Assembly: GCF_001443605.1 (NCBI RefSeq) | Contig: NZ_CP013118.1 | Span: forward strand, 4,179,001-4,243,000 | Reading direction: 5' to 3' | Length of the DNA stretch: 64,000 nucleotides | Source: Salinivirga cyanobacteriivorans | Lineage (GTDB): Bacteria; Bacteroidota; Bacteroidia; Bacteroidales; Salinivirgaceae | Part shown: piece by piece, positions 30,863 through 43,100 of the stretch | Numbering within the stretch: the stretch's first letter is position 1 | Layout of the letters: each line of letters begins with the position of its first letter | Translations under genes and position numbers: made by a program | The notes under the pieces: generated by a model | What the model was told of the DNA's origin: nothing | Seen by the model: the letters and a program-made list of their open reading frames with translations, nothing else | The model's database searches: none

Positions 30863-33772
30863 TTATTTGAATAGATTTTCAATTTCTTCTGTTGTCATGT
30901 TTTTCAACGCTATATTATCATCGATCAATTCATCTGATAATTTCTGCTTTTTGCTTTGCAAGATAAGGATTTTTTCTTCAATTGTGCCTTTGGTAATGTA
31001 TCGATATACGATCACATTTTTATCCTGCCCAATTCTGTGGGCCCTGTTGATGGCCTGGGCTTCTGCCGCGGGATTCCACCAGGGGTCAAGCATCATTACA
31101 TAATCGGCGGCGGTTAGGTTCAGACCAACTCCCCCGGCTTTAAGCGAGATGAGAAAGAGATGAATGTTTTCGTTGTCCTGAAAATCCTGTATGATATCCT
31201 CACGGTTTTTGGTTTGCCCTGTTAAAACTTTGTAGGGCCATTCTCTCGACTGGCATATTGTTTCTACCAGGTTTAAGTGTTTTACATACGATGAAAAAAT
31301 AAGTACTTTATGTTTTTCTGCTACAAGATTTTCCAGGTGCCTGGCCACTACCTCAGTTTTCCCGGAATTGCCATTGTAGTTTTCATCCAGTAAAAGTGGA
31401 TTGTTGGCCATTTGTCGTAGTTCGTTTAAGGCTTTCAATATCAGGGTGGTATTGCGTCCAATGCCGTCATGAGAAATCACCTGCATGAGGGCGTTACGCG
31501 TGGCTGATTTTTTTTCTTCATACAATTGATGTTGATCCTCTGTCATTTCGCACAAAATGGTTTGTTCCGTAAGCGGTGGTAGGTCACGGGCAACCTCGTT
31601 TTTGGTGCGCCGTAAGACAAAAGGAGTAGTAAGTTTTTTAAGTTTTTCAAGTTTTTGCTGGTCCTGATTTTTTTCAATAGGCACGGCATAATAATCTCGA
31701 AACCATTTTTGCGAACCGGTGAGGCCCGGGTTGATGAAATTTAACTGGGCCCAAAGATCTGTCAGTGAGTTTTCTATCGGGGTACCTGTGAGTACCAATT
31801 TGTTTTGAGCCTGGAGCCTGCTCACAGCTTTGTAAATAACCGAGTCGGGATTTTTTATATGCTGGCTTTCATCAATTACAATGTAGTCAAAGTGGTATTT
31901 CTCAAGTTGATTAATGTCATTTCTTATCACGCCGTAGGTGGTAATTATCAGGTCGTAGAACCGGAAATTGTTGATGTTCTGGGTTCTGGCGTTTCCGGTA
32001 TGTTGTTTGATTTTTAGTGATGGTGCAAATTTTTGAGCTTCGTTTTCCCAGTTATGCACAATAGATGCCGGGGCAATAATCAGGGATGTTGCCTGGCGTT
32101 CCAGTGTTTTTAGTTGATCAGAGAATAGGTCCAATTGCCCTTGTTGGTCTTCCTGATCAGTGCCTTTGTGATTTGCTTTTCCATTGCCATGGAAATGGTG
32201 AAATGCAAGCAGGGATAATGTTTGCAATGTTTTTCCCAATCCCATATCATCTGCCAGGCATCCTCCAAACCGGAACTCTCTCAATCTCCGCATCCATTCA
32301 TAACCTGCTTTTTGATATGTTCTCAACGTTGCGTTTATTTCGACCGGTATTTCAAAATTGCGTTCATCTGATAGAAGCGATTTAAATTGTGCTTTGAAGT
32401 CAGGTTTTTCAATGTTTTGAACCCTTTTGAGCACATCAAACTGGTACTTTCTAAACCTGAGGCTGTCTTCCTCTTTCTTTCCAAGACCAAAAAGATCCCT
32501 GTATTCAGAGAACCAGGCTTCGGGAATAATTGCAATGGTCCCATCCGGCAATTGAAATTCACGGTTACCTTTTAAAATATGATTGCGGAGTTTGACAAAA
32601 GGGATTTCAAAGTTGCCAAGCTTAACGATTCCATAAAGATCAAACCAATCATTTTTTTCCTTAATTTTCAGTTCAATGTCGATGTTTTGCAGGTAATATG
32701 CTTTTTCCAGGTTTGAGTTAATTCGAAATCCGGCAGAACGTAGCTTCTCGTAGTTTCGGTTTAGCCACTCAATCAGCATGTAATCATCAACCTGATCCCG
32801 CAGTGTGTACACGGTTCCTGAGCGCTTTTGCAGCCCCAGTTTTTGTAACATATCTATTTTTTCCAGTTCCCAACTACTATTTCGCTCAATTTTGGTGAAA
32901 GACTTCTGGTTGGGGTGGAATTCTACAATGGCCTGATCGTTATTTTGGTCAGGCCTTACTTTGATGTGTTCGTAACTGAAGCTGAGATTCAGCGTGAGGT
33001 TGTTGTTCAAAGATTGCTCAAGGTCAAGTTGTGCATGAGGTCGAACTATGGGGCGATTTATCTCAAATCCGGACGCTGTAACATTATGCAACCTTATTAG
33101 TTTCCTAACAAAAGTATTGAAGTATTCATCTACCAGTTTTTGCGGTATTTCAATTATATTTTTGTTGATGAATGGTATGATTTTTTTCGTGTTGAAATCC
33201 TCAATGAAATAGATGTTCTGGTTCATGATGAATACCGAGGGTTCCTCACATAAAATAAAGATCTTTTGATCTTTCAGACTTAAGGTTTGATCTTTATACT
33301 GCAAAGACAAACTATAACGCAGTTTTTCCTGGTAATCAAAGTGAAAACGGCACGCTAATGGTTCATCTGTGATGTTGAGTTTATCGGTTTCAAATACATT
33401 ATTCGATTGCTTATAATAAACTGGAACTGATTGAGCATATGCAATCCTTAGCACAGATATCAACCTTTTATCAATATATGGGCGGATGTGTTGTTGCAGA
33501 AATTTTTTTTCAATTTCCTGGTAGAATTCAGTTTGGGTTTGCTTTACCTTACCAAATACAGTAAAAATATGTTTTTCGGTGTATTCGAAGCAGATTTTGA
33601 GCATGTTTTGGATGTCCTCGTTTGTGCCGGCAATACTAATTTGGTTGGTCTCTGGCAAAACAGGAGTGATATTGTAAAATGCAGACTTCTCTTCCCTGAT
33701 GGCAATTGAAGGTTGGAGTATGGCGCCAACTTTACGATTAAATTGGTATGTCAGAATAAGCTTTTTAATCAT
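30863..33772 (-). CDS. SNF2/Rad54-family DEAD/DEAH helicase-like ATPase
   Basis: The protein has 969 residues. The C-terminal half (about 480-969) is a Swi2/Snf2 ATPase: Walker A DDMGLGKT near 505, motif II DESQ near 630 (DESQHIKNP), motif III LTGTPIENS, and in lobe 2 LISLKAGGVGLNLTAADYV and the motif VI region NRAHRIGQ. The N-terminal ~450 residues are of unknown fold and match the long N-termini of bacterial HepA/SNF2-like proteins. No SWIM zinc motif is obvious. Such ATPases translocate on DNA and remodel protein-DNA complexes. No methyltransferase, nuclease or other defence-system partner is adjacent, so it is treated as a general remodeller. A possible -7 box lies almost at the start codon. 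Confidence 0.85.
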   Translation of the reverse strand: MIKKLILTYQFNRKVGAILQPSIAIREEKSAFYNITPVLPETNQISIAGTNEDIQNMLKICFEYTEKHIFTVFGKVKQTQTEFYQEIEKKFLQQHIRPYIDKRLISVLRIAYAQSVPVYYKQSNNVFETDKLNITDEPLACRFHFDYQEKLRYSLSLQYKDQTLSLKDQKIFILCEEPSVFIMNQNIYFIEDFNTKKIIPFINKNIIEIPQKLVDEYFNTFVRKLIRLHNVTASGFEINRPIVRPHAQLDLEQSLNNNLTLNLSFSYEHIKVRPDQNNDQAIVEFHPNQKSFTKIERNSSWELEKIDMLQKLGLQKRSGTVYTLRDQVDDYMLIEWLNRNYEKLRSAGFRINSNLEKAYYLQNIDIELKIKEKNDWFDLYGIVKLGNFEIPFVKLRNHILKGNREFQLPDGTIAIIPEAWFSEYRDLFGLGKKEEDSLRFRKYQFDVLKRVQNIEKPDFKAQFKSLLSDERNFEIPVEINATLRTYQKAGYEWMRRLREFRFGGCLADDMGLGKTLQTLSLLAFHHFHGNGKANHKGTDQEDQQGQLDLFSDQLKTLERQATSLIIAPASIVHNWENEAQKFAPSLKIKQHTGNARTQNINNFRFYDLIITTYGVIRNDINQLEKYHFDYIVIDESQHIKNPDSVIYKAVSRLQAQNKLVLTGTPIENSLTDLWAQLNFINPGLTGSQKWFRDYYAVPIEKNQDQQKLEKLKKLTTPFVLRRTKNEVARDLPPLTEQTILCEMTEDQHQLYEEKKSATRNALMQVISHDGIGRNTTLILKALNELRQMANNPLLLDENYNGNSGKTEVVARHLENLVAEKHKVLIFSSYVKHLNLVETICQSREWPYKVLTGQTKNREDIIQDFQDNENIHLFLISLKAGGVGLNLTAADYVMMLDPWWNPAAEAQAINRAHRIGQDKNVIVYRYITKGTIEEKILILQSKKQKLSDELIDDNIALKNMTTEEIENLFK

Positions 33773-33780
33773 AGTGCTTG

Positions 33781-33788
33781 CAAAGATA
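33781..33788 (-). promoter_or_regulatory. Possible -7 box of the SNF2-helicase gene
   Basis: The plus strand reads CAAAGATA, which is TATCTTTG on the minus strand, a match to TAnnTTTG. It would place transcription only a few bases before the ATG at 33772, so the mRNA would be nearly leaderless or the true start would be a little downstream. No matching -33 element was found. Confidence 0.35.
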
Positions 33789-34079
33789 AAAACTCAAAAG
33801 TTTATAGTGCTAAAGAAATTATTCTATAATGAAAAAGCAATGTTTAATTAACCCGATTTCGTTAAATGGTTGTAGGTCAGGGATATTGTTTTGTTTGATG
33901 TTAATCAATTGTTAGTGAGTTGCTTTTGTCATTGGTTAACTTTAAAAGAATTCATCATTAAAATGGTATGTTTCATGTAAAAATGATTGATTTTGATGGA
34001 AATAGGATTATTTTTGCGAACGAATCAGGTGTTTTAACGTATTTTATCAAAGATTATAAGGTATCCTACTGATTACAAA
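33789..34079. other. Intergenic region between helicase and giant surface-protein genes
   Basis: This divergent region is AT-rich and no ORF of substance was seen. Apart from the promoter for the giant gene (33987-34016) nothing was recognised. Confidence 0.6.
33987..34016 (+). promoter_or_regulatory. Bacteroidota-type promoter of the giant T9SS protein gene
   Basis: TTG at 33987-33989, a 19-bp gap, then TATTTTTG at 34009-34016, a perfect TAnnTTTG -7 box. Transcription would begin near 34023, leaving a leader of about 80 nt. Confidence 0.55.
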
Positions 34080-34106
34080 TTGTTTGTTTTGAAAAAAATC
34101 ACGATT

Positions 34107-37100
34107 ATGATAAAGCTTTATTATTTTCTCTCTGTTGCTCTGATAATTTTTTCGATCAATTTATCCGGAGCTACTTATACATCAACCGGTGATGGCGATT
34201 TTTACGATGTTGCCACCTGGGGAGGAGGTTTGAACCTGTCTGATATTCGCGATGGATCAAATGACTTTATCATAGCTGCGGGGCATACTGTAGTGTTAAA
34301 TGATTCTGTCAATATCAACGATTTAACGATCAATGGTACATTGATCTTTGGTGATGAGGCTGTTGGTGAAGCTATGGTTGTCAACGGCGTTTTTGAGGTA
34401 AATGGTTCTGCCTCAGTGAGTAGTAACACTGCAACCCACAAGCTTTATATCTACGGTGGCTTTATCAGTGACGGTACCATTGACTTCAGAAACAACAGCA
34501 ATCAGGTTGTAAATACCTATCTTGATGGTACTTATAATATTTCGGGTACTGATGAACCACTTCTAAATAGTTTGAATATACTGGGTGGAAGTGTCACGCT
34601 GCAACGCAGTTTAAATATTGACGGAAACCTGCTCGTTGATGCTTCAGCTACTTTTAATGCGGGAGCAAACACCATTAATCTTGCAGGAAACTTTACATCC
34701 ACCGGTAACTTCAATGCCAATACAAGCACATTGAATATGGATGCCGGTTTGGTGCAATCTATAACTCAAAATGTAACGCTTTATGATTTTACTGCCACAG
34801 GCAGCGGTATTGTTTCACTCTCGGGTTCTATAACTGTAACCAATGATTTTACCTGTAATAACAGCAGTCGAATTGTTACATCTTCCAATCAAAATTTTGA
34901 AGGAGATTTTACAGTCGATGCCACTGGAGAATTTACCGCCAACGATGGTGTAGTTAGTTTTGACGGAGCCAATCAGGCAATCACGCTTAATGGTGCCATA
35001 GAATTCGATCGTGTTGATGCTGCCGGAAGCGGTACCAAAACCATTGCTGGTAGTTTGGTATGTAATGACAATTTCTATATCAGAGATGGTGTTACGGTGA
35101 CCGATGGTGCAGGACAAACGCATTACCTTGAAACGATTTATTTTCACGGTACAGGTGACCTGAATTTTTCCAATAAAATCGTTTTTAATCGGGAATCAAC
35201 TGCTTATATTCTGGCTGATGGAGGAGGTATCGTAGATTTAGGTACTGCAGCAATTGATTTTGACGGCAGATTCTACATCGGAAATGGTGGCAATCCAACC
35301 ACGTTGCAGGTTAATGATGACATTGAAGTTTTAAGTGATTATATTGTTATTGAAGATGGATCAGCGCTAACCGATGTTTCTACAGCAGCTACATTGAAGT
35401 TGAATGATGGAACTAATCTTTATGTCCGCGGAGCTGATAATTTTCCAGGCGGTTTTGCCACTTATGACTTTCACGAAAATTCATTTGTGCGGTATGATCA
35501 GGACATGGCCCAAACAGTAAGAGGAAATATTACATATGGACATCTTTATTTGCGACAGGGCACAAAAACAGTTGATGGCCCATTGATCATCAATTCCAAT
35601 TTATATGTGATCGCTAATAACAATGACTCTATCATACTCGACCTGGTCAATTTTGATCACAGATTAAGAGGTCACCTGAATGATAATAGCGATGATGATC
35701 AATTTAGCTTTATTACAGCATCCGGTGGAACTTTCTATATGGATGGTGTGGACGATAATCAGAATATCTATTGCCGGACTCCACGTGATACAGCCTATAA
35801 ATTCAACAATCTTTCACTGCAAAACCCTGCTCCTACACAGGTGAAGCAATTCAGGATTATCGGTAATGATACTGATACCCACAACGATAATATGACAGAT
35901 ATAGTGGTAGTAGGTGATTTCAGCGCAACAAATAGCACCGATAATCCATCACTGGCACTTGAAATAGATTTTAACAATTCTATCATTTCCAATAATGCAG
36001 ATGGATCGCAGGGACCACCAACTTATCCCCAGGGATCGGGAGATTTTGAGCTGGGCGATAATGTGAAAATGCTTGTTTCAGGGTCTGATAATTTCTTGCG
36101 TACTACCCGGTCTTTTAATACAAATAGTTTGGCAGACAGTTCTACTGTACGCTTCGATAGCCCGCAAAGTCAAACCATGCCTGAAATTACTTACGGTAAT
36201 GTGGAAATTGCCGGTGCGGGTTTTTGTAGAACAGGTTCTAGAGGGATAGGAATTACAGTTCTTGGAGATATTAGAAGAACTGGTGGCTCTGTTATTTTTA
36301 AAACTCAGGATGGGGTTTTTGGAGCGCCAACCCACAAAATATATGGTGATTGGCACCTAAGAGATAATCATGTGGAATATGAAGTCAATGACATTGTTAT
36401 TCAGTTTCTTGGTGCAGATCAGCAAATTGTTAATTCCACCTTGTTTCCCAATGTGGAATTTGATGGTTCAGGGACAAAAAACATTGAAGGTAACCTTGAG
36501 GTAACAGGTGATTTTGTCATAAAAAACGATATTACGGTTGATGCATCGAATCACAATATTGATGTGGCCGGGAATTGGAATAATAACTTTTCAGGTCAGT
36601 TCATCAATACCAATGGTGAGGTGACATTTAATGGTGATGGAGATCAAACCATCAGTCAGCAGGTTGGAAATAATAGTAAGTTTGAAACCATCAGAATTGA
36701 CAAAGATGCAGGTAAAATAGAAGCGCTTTCAGATTTTGATGTAAACCGCCATTTTTATTTTACCGAAAACAGGGGAGATTTTGACCTGAATGACAATACC
36801 GTTAACATTGGAGGAAACTGGTACATTCAGGATGGATGTGATCTTACATGGGATGCCGGAGCTATGCTCCATTTTAATGGTAATAGTGAAGACCAATTGA
36901 TTCGTAACTATAATGAAAATACCATTTACCCTGATATGAAATTTTCAAGGTCAGGTATGAAGCGTCTGTACCAGGAAGATTTCGATATTAATGGTGATTT
37001 TATCATCGATAACGCATCAGTTCGGGCCGAATGGTTTGACCTTTATGTTGAGGGTGACTGGATTAATACCGGAGGTTCATTCGGACATTATAGGACAACA

Positions 37101-40100
37101 TGGTTCGATGGTGCAGATCAAAATATAGATGCTACGGACTTTGAAGACATTGTATTTTCGGGTACCGGAACAAAGTATTTGGATGGTCATATTAACCTGG
37201 GAGGCGAACTAACCATAGATAGTTTGGCAACCCTGGATGTAAGCCCTGATGGGGGTACTACTTCATACAATATCACCATTGATGAGCATTGGAACAATAA
37301 TGTATTTACAGTGGATAGCACTCAAACCGGTCAATTTATACCAAGACAAGGGTCTGTGATTTTTGTAGGCGAATGGTCAAATATTTATACCGGAGATAGC
37401 ATCGATGCCGATGGAAATGGACGTGCGGGTAAGTCGTTTTATAACCTTGTTATCAACAATGCAAGTGATGATTACTGGAGCAGGCTTTATCCGGTGTCAC
37501 AGCCTGATGATAATACTGTAAAGATTGGTAATGATCTTAAAGTGGAGAATGATTTCACAATAACCAATGGCCGCTTCATTACATACTGGAACCATTTACA
37601 TATAGGAGGTGACATGAAAAATACCGGTGGCTATCTTCAAATGAATGATCGTTATGATCAACCACCGGTCTTATACTTAGAAGGTTCAGGAGCACATCAG
37701 TTTGACCCCGGTGATCCACATGATGTGCGTAGAGTTGAAATTACCAAAGGCGGTCAATACACCCTGGTGAACAACCTTGAAATGACGGCTAATAATGATA
37801 ATACTGCTTTACTTGTCACCAATGGAAGACTGGACCTTAATCACAATATTCTATCATTAGATTCCAATACCGGTGATGTTACAATCGGTGCATCAGGTAC
37901 ATTGGAAATAGATTCTTTAGCGCAACTGCAACTGGAAAATGACCGGAGTATCACCAATAATGGTACATTCCGAATCGTGGGTACCGAAAATGGACCTGCC
38001 GTACTTACAGCTATCAATGGAAATTATAATTTCTACCAGGAAGGCGGTACCATTCATGCAATGCATTATACAATAGAGAATACACAAGGTAATGGGATTG
38101 AATTTAACGGTGGTAGTATTGATGCAACCAATAATTTTTCCAATGGACGCTTTTCCAATGGTGCTGGCAATGCATATATGACCTTCCCACAAACAGGAAT
38201 CGATTTTGGGTCTGATATAACCATTGATGAGGTGATTTTTAATGAAGGTCCAACATATAATGTCTCAAGGGAAAATAATACAGGAACCGGCATTATCACA
38301 TTTCAAAATTCCAGCGGATCATTATCTGGTGAAGCCTATGAAAATGATGTGCCCGGGACAGTTGATTGGGACTATCCTGGTACAAAATATTGGGATGGAG
38401 AAGGAGTTGATGATGATTGGTCAACAGCAGCCAACTGGATTGGTGACGTTGTTCCCGCCACTACTGATAAAGTAATTCTGGATCATTCTAACGTGGCAGG
38501 TAGTTACACAGTTGATATTTCTGCTGATGTTGAAATAGAACGCATCAGTATTGGAGAATCAGGAGCAAATACTATAGATGTTATTATTGATGGTGGCAAC
38601 TTTGTGTTGACAGATAATATCACTATAAATTCCTCGGGTAGCATCACGCAAACCCAGGCTACAGATACCTTAAAAGTTGGAGGGTCATGGTCCAATAATG
38701 GAACACATTCGGCCAATAGCTCTGCAGTATTGTTCAATCCTTTAAGCGGTACCCATACCATCTCAGCCGGGTCCAATGATTTCAATGATTTCATTATTGC
38801 CGGAACCGACGGAGAGATGGTGCTTGGTGGTGATATCAATGTGAATGGTGATCTGATGATCGAATCCGGCTCTCTGAAAGCTTCAAATAATGATATTTAT
38901 TTACTTGGAGATTGGTTTGTTGGCGCAGGTCATTTTGATGGTGGGGATGGGACAGTTTATTTTGATAAAGATGATGGTACAGATCAGAATATTTCAGGAG
39001 GTGAATTTAATGATGTAACGCTGAGAAACTCATCACCAAAGATTTTAGAAGATTTAATTTATTTGTATGGTGACCTTAATATTGAGAGTGGGGCATTTTT
39101 AAACGGAGCAGATCATTACATTTATGTTGGTGATAATTGGTATAACCGGGCAGGAACAGACGGATTTACTCAGACCGGTTCGGGTACAGTGATTTTTAAT
39201 GGTTCGGGAACTACCGACATTGGGAATTATGGCACCCCTTCAGATACCGAACCTACAGTTTTCAACAATCTTATATTCGATGGTAACGGCACCAAGCGTA
39301 TCTCTAATTCAATAAGTGTTAACGGGAATCTAACCAACCGGGAAGGATCTAATATTTACCTGGGAGCAGAAGATAACGACACCATTCAAATCAATGGAAC
39401 TGCATCAGGTACATTTACAATGAATGGAGGAACGTTTTTGATTTATGGGGCAGATAACTTCCCACAGGGATTCAATACATATTCATTAACAGACGGTACT
39501 GTTGACTACTATTCAGACAATCCACAAAATATTTATGGAGGAGCAGCTGTAGAGTACTATAACCTTCGAATCCGAAAAATCAATGTTGATGGTGTAAATG
39601 TTACGAAAACCGCTTCAGATGACCTTTACGTTCAAAACCAAATTTGGGCTAATGATACCTGTACTGTAATTGATATGGATGGTCACGATTTGTACACCGA
39701 AGGTAATCTTCGATTGGCTTCACAGGTTAATGGCTATCCTCCACAAATTCAATGGGGTGGAGGCCGATTTATACACGAAGGTGGAAATGTTACCCTCGAT
39801 GAAGATGTGATTGAGTACAATACCATCATCAAGCGGGGCGACAGCTGGATGGACCTTTCCGTTGACATCTCGGTAACAGGTGACGTTACCATATCAGACG
39901 AATCTAATCTGGATATGAATGAATTTCAAATGGAATGCACCGGAGCGGGTAAGACCTTTACTTTAGCTTCTAACTCCAGATTGTACAGTTACATTGCCGA
40001 CACAGTATCAGGAGATACAACCTATGCATTTCCAATTGGCTTCGCAACATATACTATTAAAGAATCAAGTTTGTATTACCTGCGTGGCGATCAGGATCAG

Positions 40101-43100
40101 GCCATTCTGCCGGGTGTCACCTATGGTAATGTTTACCTTAACGACAATGTGACAAAAACGGTTTCCCTGTTTGGAGATTTGGATGTGGAAGGTGATTTTA
40201 GAGTAAATAATGATGGAATTGTATTAAATGATCAGGGACATGATCTCTATTTGTCTGGATATAATAATGACCTGAGAAATTATACACCAACTTCAACCAT
40301 TTATTTTGATTCTGATTCTGAACAGCGATTGTTTGCTGGTGGTAACTTCGATGAGGTTTATCTCAATAACGTAGAGTTCTCCGGAGGTGGCGGTACCATG
40401 CAACTTATATACGAAAGTGACTATTACATCAATGGAGATTTTCGCATCGCTGAAAATGATTCAGTTTACTCTAATGATAATATCATTTTCCAGGGTGATA
40501 GCATGTGTATTACTGGTTATTTTGAGCATGTAGCCAATACATTTACTTTTAATGGAGAAGATCAGGTCATTAATCCCGGTGCAGGAATGTTCCATGATGT
40601 AACCTTTAATAAAAGAGGTGAAAAATTATTCAAAGAGAATGGGATAAACATCGATGGCGATATAACCATAGTCGGGGAGTTTGTTGATGCTCCTGATCCA
40701 GATCCAGACTACTACGATACAGTTATCGTACAATTCGATACTCTGGTTCATTATATTGCCGCAGAAGATATTGTGGTTCAAAGCAACAGTACCTGGGATA
40801 CAGATTCTGCTGACATCTATTTTGACCGTGGCGGAACCCAGTACATTCCAAAAATTGAGTTGAACAATATATTCTTTGCCAATCGCGGAACAAAATATTT
40901 AACCGATACACTGTGGGCAAATGATATTACAATTCAGGATAATGTAAGATTCAGAAGTAGCGATAACAGTGACAACCCAAATGATATTTTTTGCTATGGA
41001 AGCTGGACAAATAATGGTGCTGCTAATCTTTATGAAAATGAAGTATATTTTGAAAGTCGCGATACAGACAGTAAAACGATAAAAACCAATAATGACGACT
41101 TTTTCAAAGTGTTTTTTAATCAATCAAATACTTCAGCCAGAACTTATACATTGACAGACAATTTGCAGGTTGATGATGAATTGGTAATTGGTGATGGTGC
41201 AACATTAAAAACAGCAGATAATAATTTACAACTTGGTGATAATGATCCAAATGAAGGTACCTTCCCTGATGGAGAGGAACATACGGTAGAAGTAGGGGGA
41301 GCCCTGGAAGTAGATGCCGGTGGTGGTATTCTATTTGACCAAAATGACATGTACCCGAAATTGACCGTAAACGGCACCTTTAAAGTAGTAGGTGAATCAG
41401 GTAACAATGCTACGTTAGGACAGCTAGCCGGTGGATGGAGACGTGGAACTGAAATCATTATTGAAAGTGGTGGCGAAGTACATTTTAGATATTATAATGC
41501 TGAACATCTGCACTACAACGGATTGGTTGTAAAAGATGGTGCTACTATTGATCCAACCAATAATTTCTCAGACGGTATCTGGAACGATATGTATCAGTGG
41601 GATGACTATACTGATATAAACGATGAGAATATTGTCCAGGATACTTTCATATATATGAACATTCAAACTGATGTTACAGGCGTCGGAACAGTAGATAATG
41701 TAACTTTCAATCATCCGGGATCACCAGATACGTTGCATCATTTTAATGTGTACAGGCCGGAGAGTGCAACTGGAACACTGGAATTTGGCGGTACTGCCGG
41801 AGGATCAATGGCCGGAGAATTATATGAACTGGATGAGGCACAGGATAATAGTGGTGATCCCTACGATCCGGCCAATGGTAAAATTGACTGGCCGGCCATT
41901 TCAGTATTAACATGGGATGGAAGTGAGAGTTCAGACTGGTTCACAACAGCAAACTGGACTCCTGCACAGGTTCCTGATGCTACAACAGATGTCATTATTC
42001 CACTGATTACCGATGGAGGTGATAATCCATTGATTACTTCAGACGGAGCGGTTTGCCAAAATATTTCTATAACTGATGGTATAATGGGAATAGCTACAGG
42101 AGTGAACGACTTTACCATTGCAGGCAGTCTGGTCATGGAAAGTGACGCAATTCTCGCTATTGAGGATCAAACCACGGTTGATGTTACCGGGGATTGGGAT
42201 ATAGCCAGTGACGCAATATTTGAACCAGGTAGTTCCGAAATCAATTTCGTAAGAACCACAGGTAGTACCGTTATTACCCCAAGAAATTCTACATTTTATG
42301 ACTTAAGGTTTTCAGGTGGTGGAACTTTTTACATAAGCGGAAACGAAGTTAGCATTGAAAATGATTATATACAGGAGAATGGAGATGTAGCTCCGAACAC
42401 TGATAACTATACCTACTTCATCGCCGGAAATTATACAAAAAGTGGGGGAACCTTTTCCACAAGCCCTGATGACGGTTTCTTCGAATTTAATGGAACAGCA
42501 GACCAGAATATTTCAGGAGGTAGATTCAGTCGGCTGAGGATTAGCAATCAATCAGCAACTGTATTTATTGATGATAGCACTTCGGTAGATTATACGTCAA
42601 ACAATGAAGATAATCCTGCATTTGAAATCGCAGCTGGTGGTACATTTGAAGCTTCAACGGGTGCTGTACTATATATTAACGGAAATGTAGATATCAAATC
42701 AGGCGGAACCTTTAATGATGGTGGAGAAACCCATCGCTTTGTAGGTCGGCATTGGATTGGCAATGGAGATTATGTAGGTACAGGAACTATCCGGTGTGAA
42801 GGTAACAGACAGGATTTCCACAGGAGTCATTTCAATAACCTGTATTTTGCTAATACCCCGGAACAGAATAACAGCTGGAAGTATATTCAGGATACAGTAA
42901 ATGTGGATAATGATCTTACAGTTGATTGTTATGGTGTGTTACTTTACGATAACCATGTTATTAATGAAACAAGTACGGGTACATTTGATGTAACTGATGC
43001 TGAACCACAAAGTACACGCATATATGTAAGGGGTGAAAACAATTACCCCAATGGATTTGATACATATACTTGTGATCCAGATGCTTATATATTCTACGAT

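Noticed and set aside
30863..33772. SNF2-family helicase considered as part of a DISARM-like or other defence system
   Set aside because: No methyltransferase, nuclease or other defence partner is adjacent; neighbours are glmM and a surface-protein gene.
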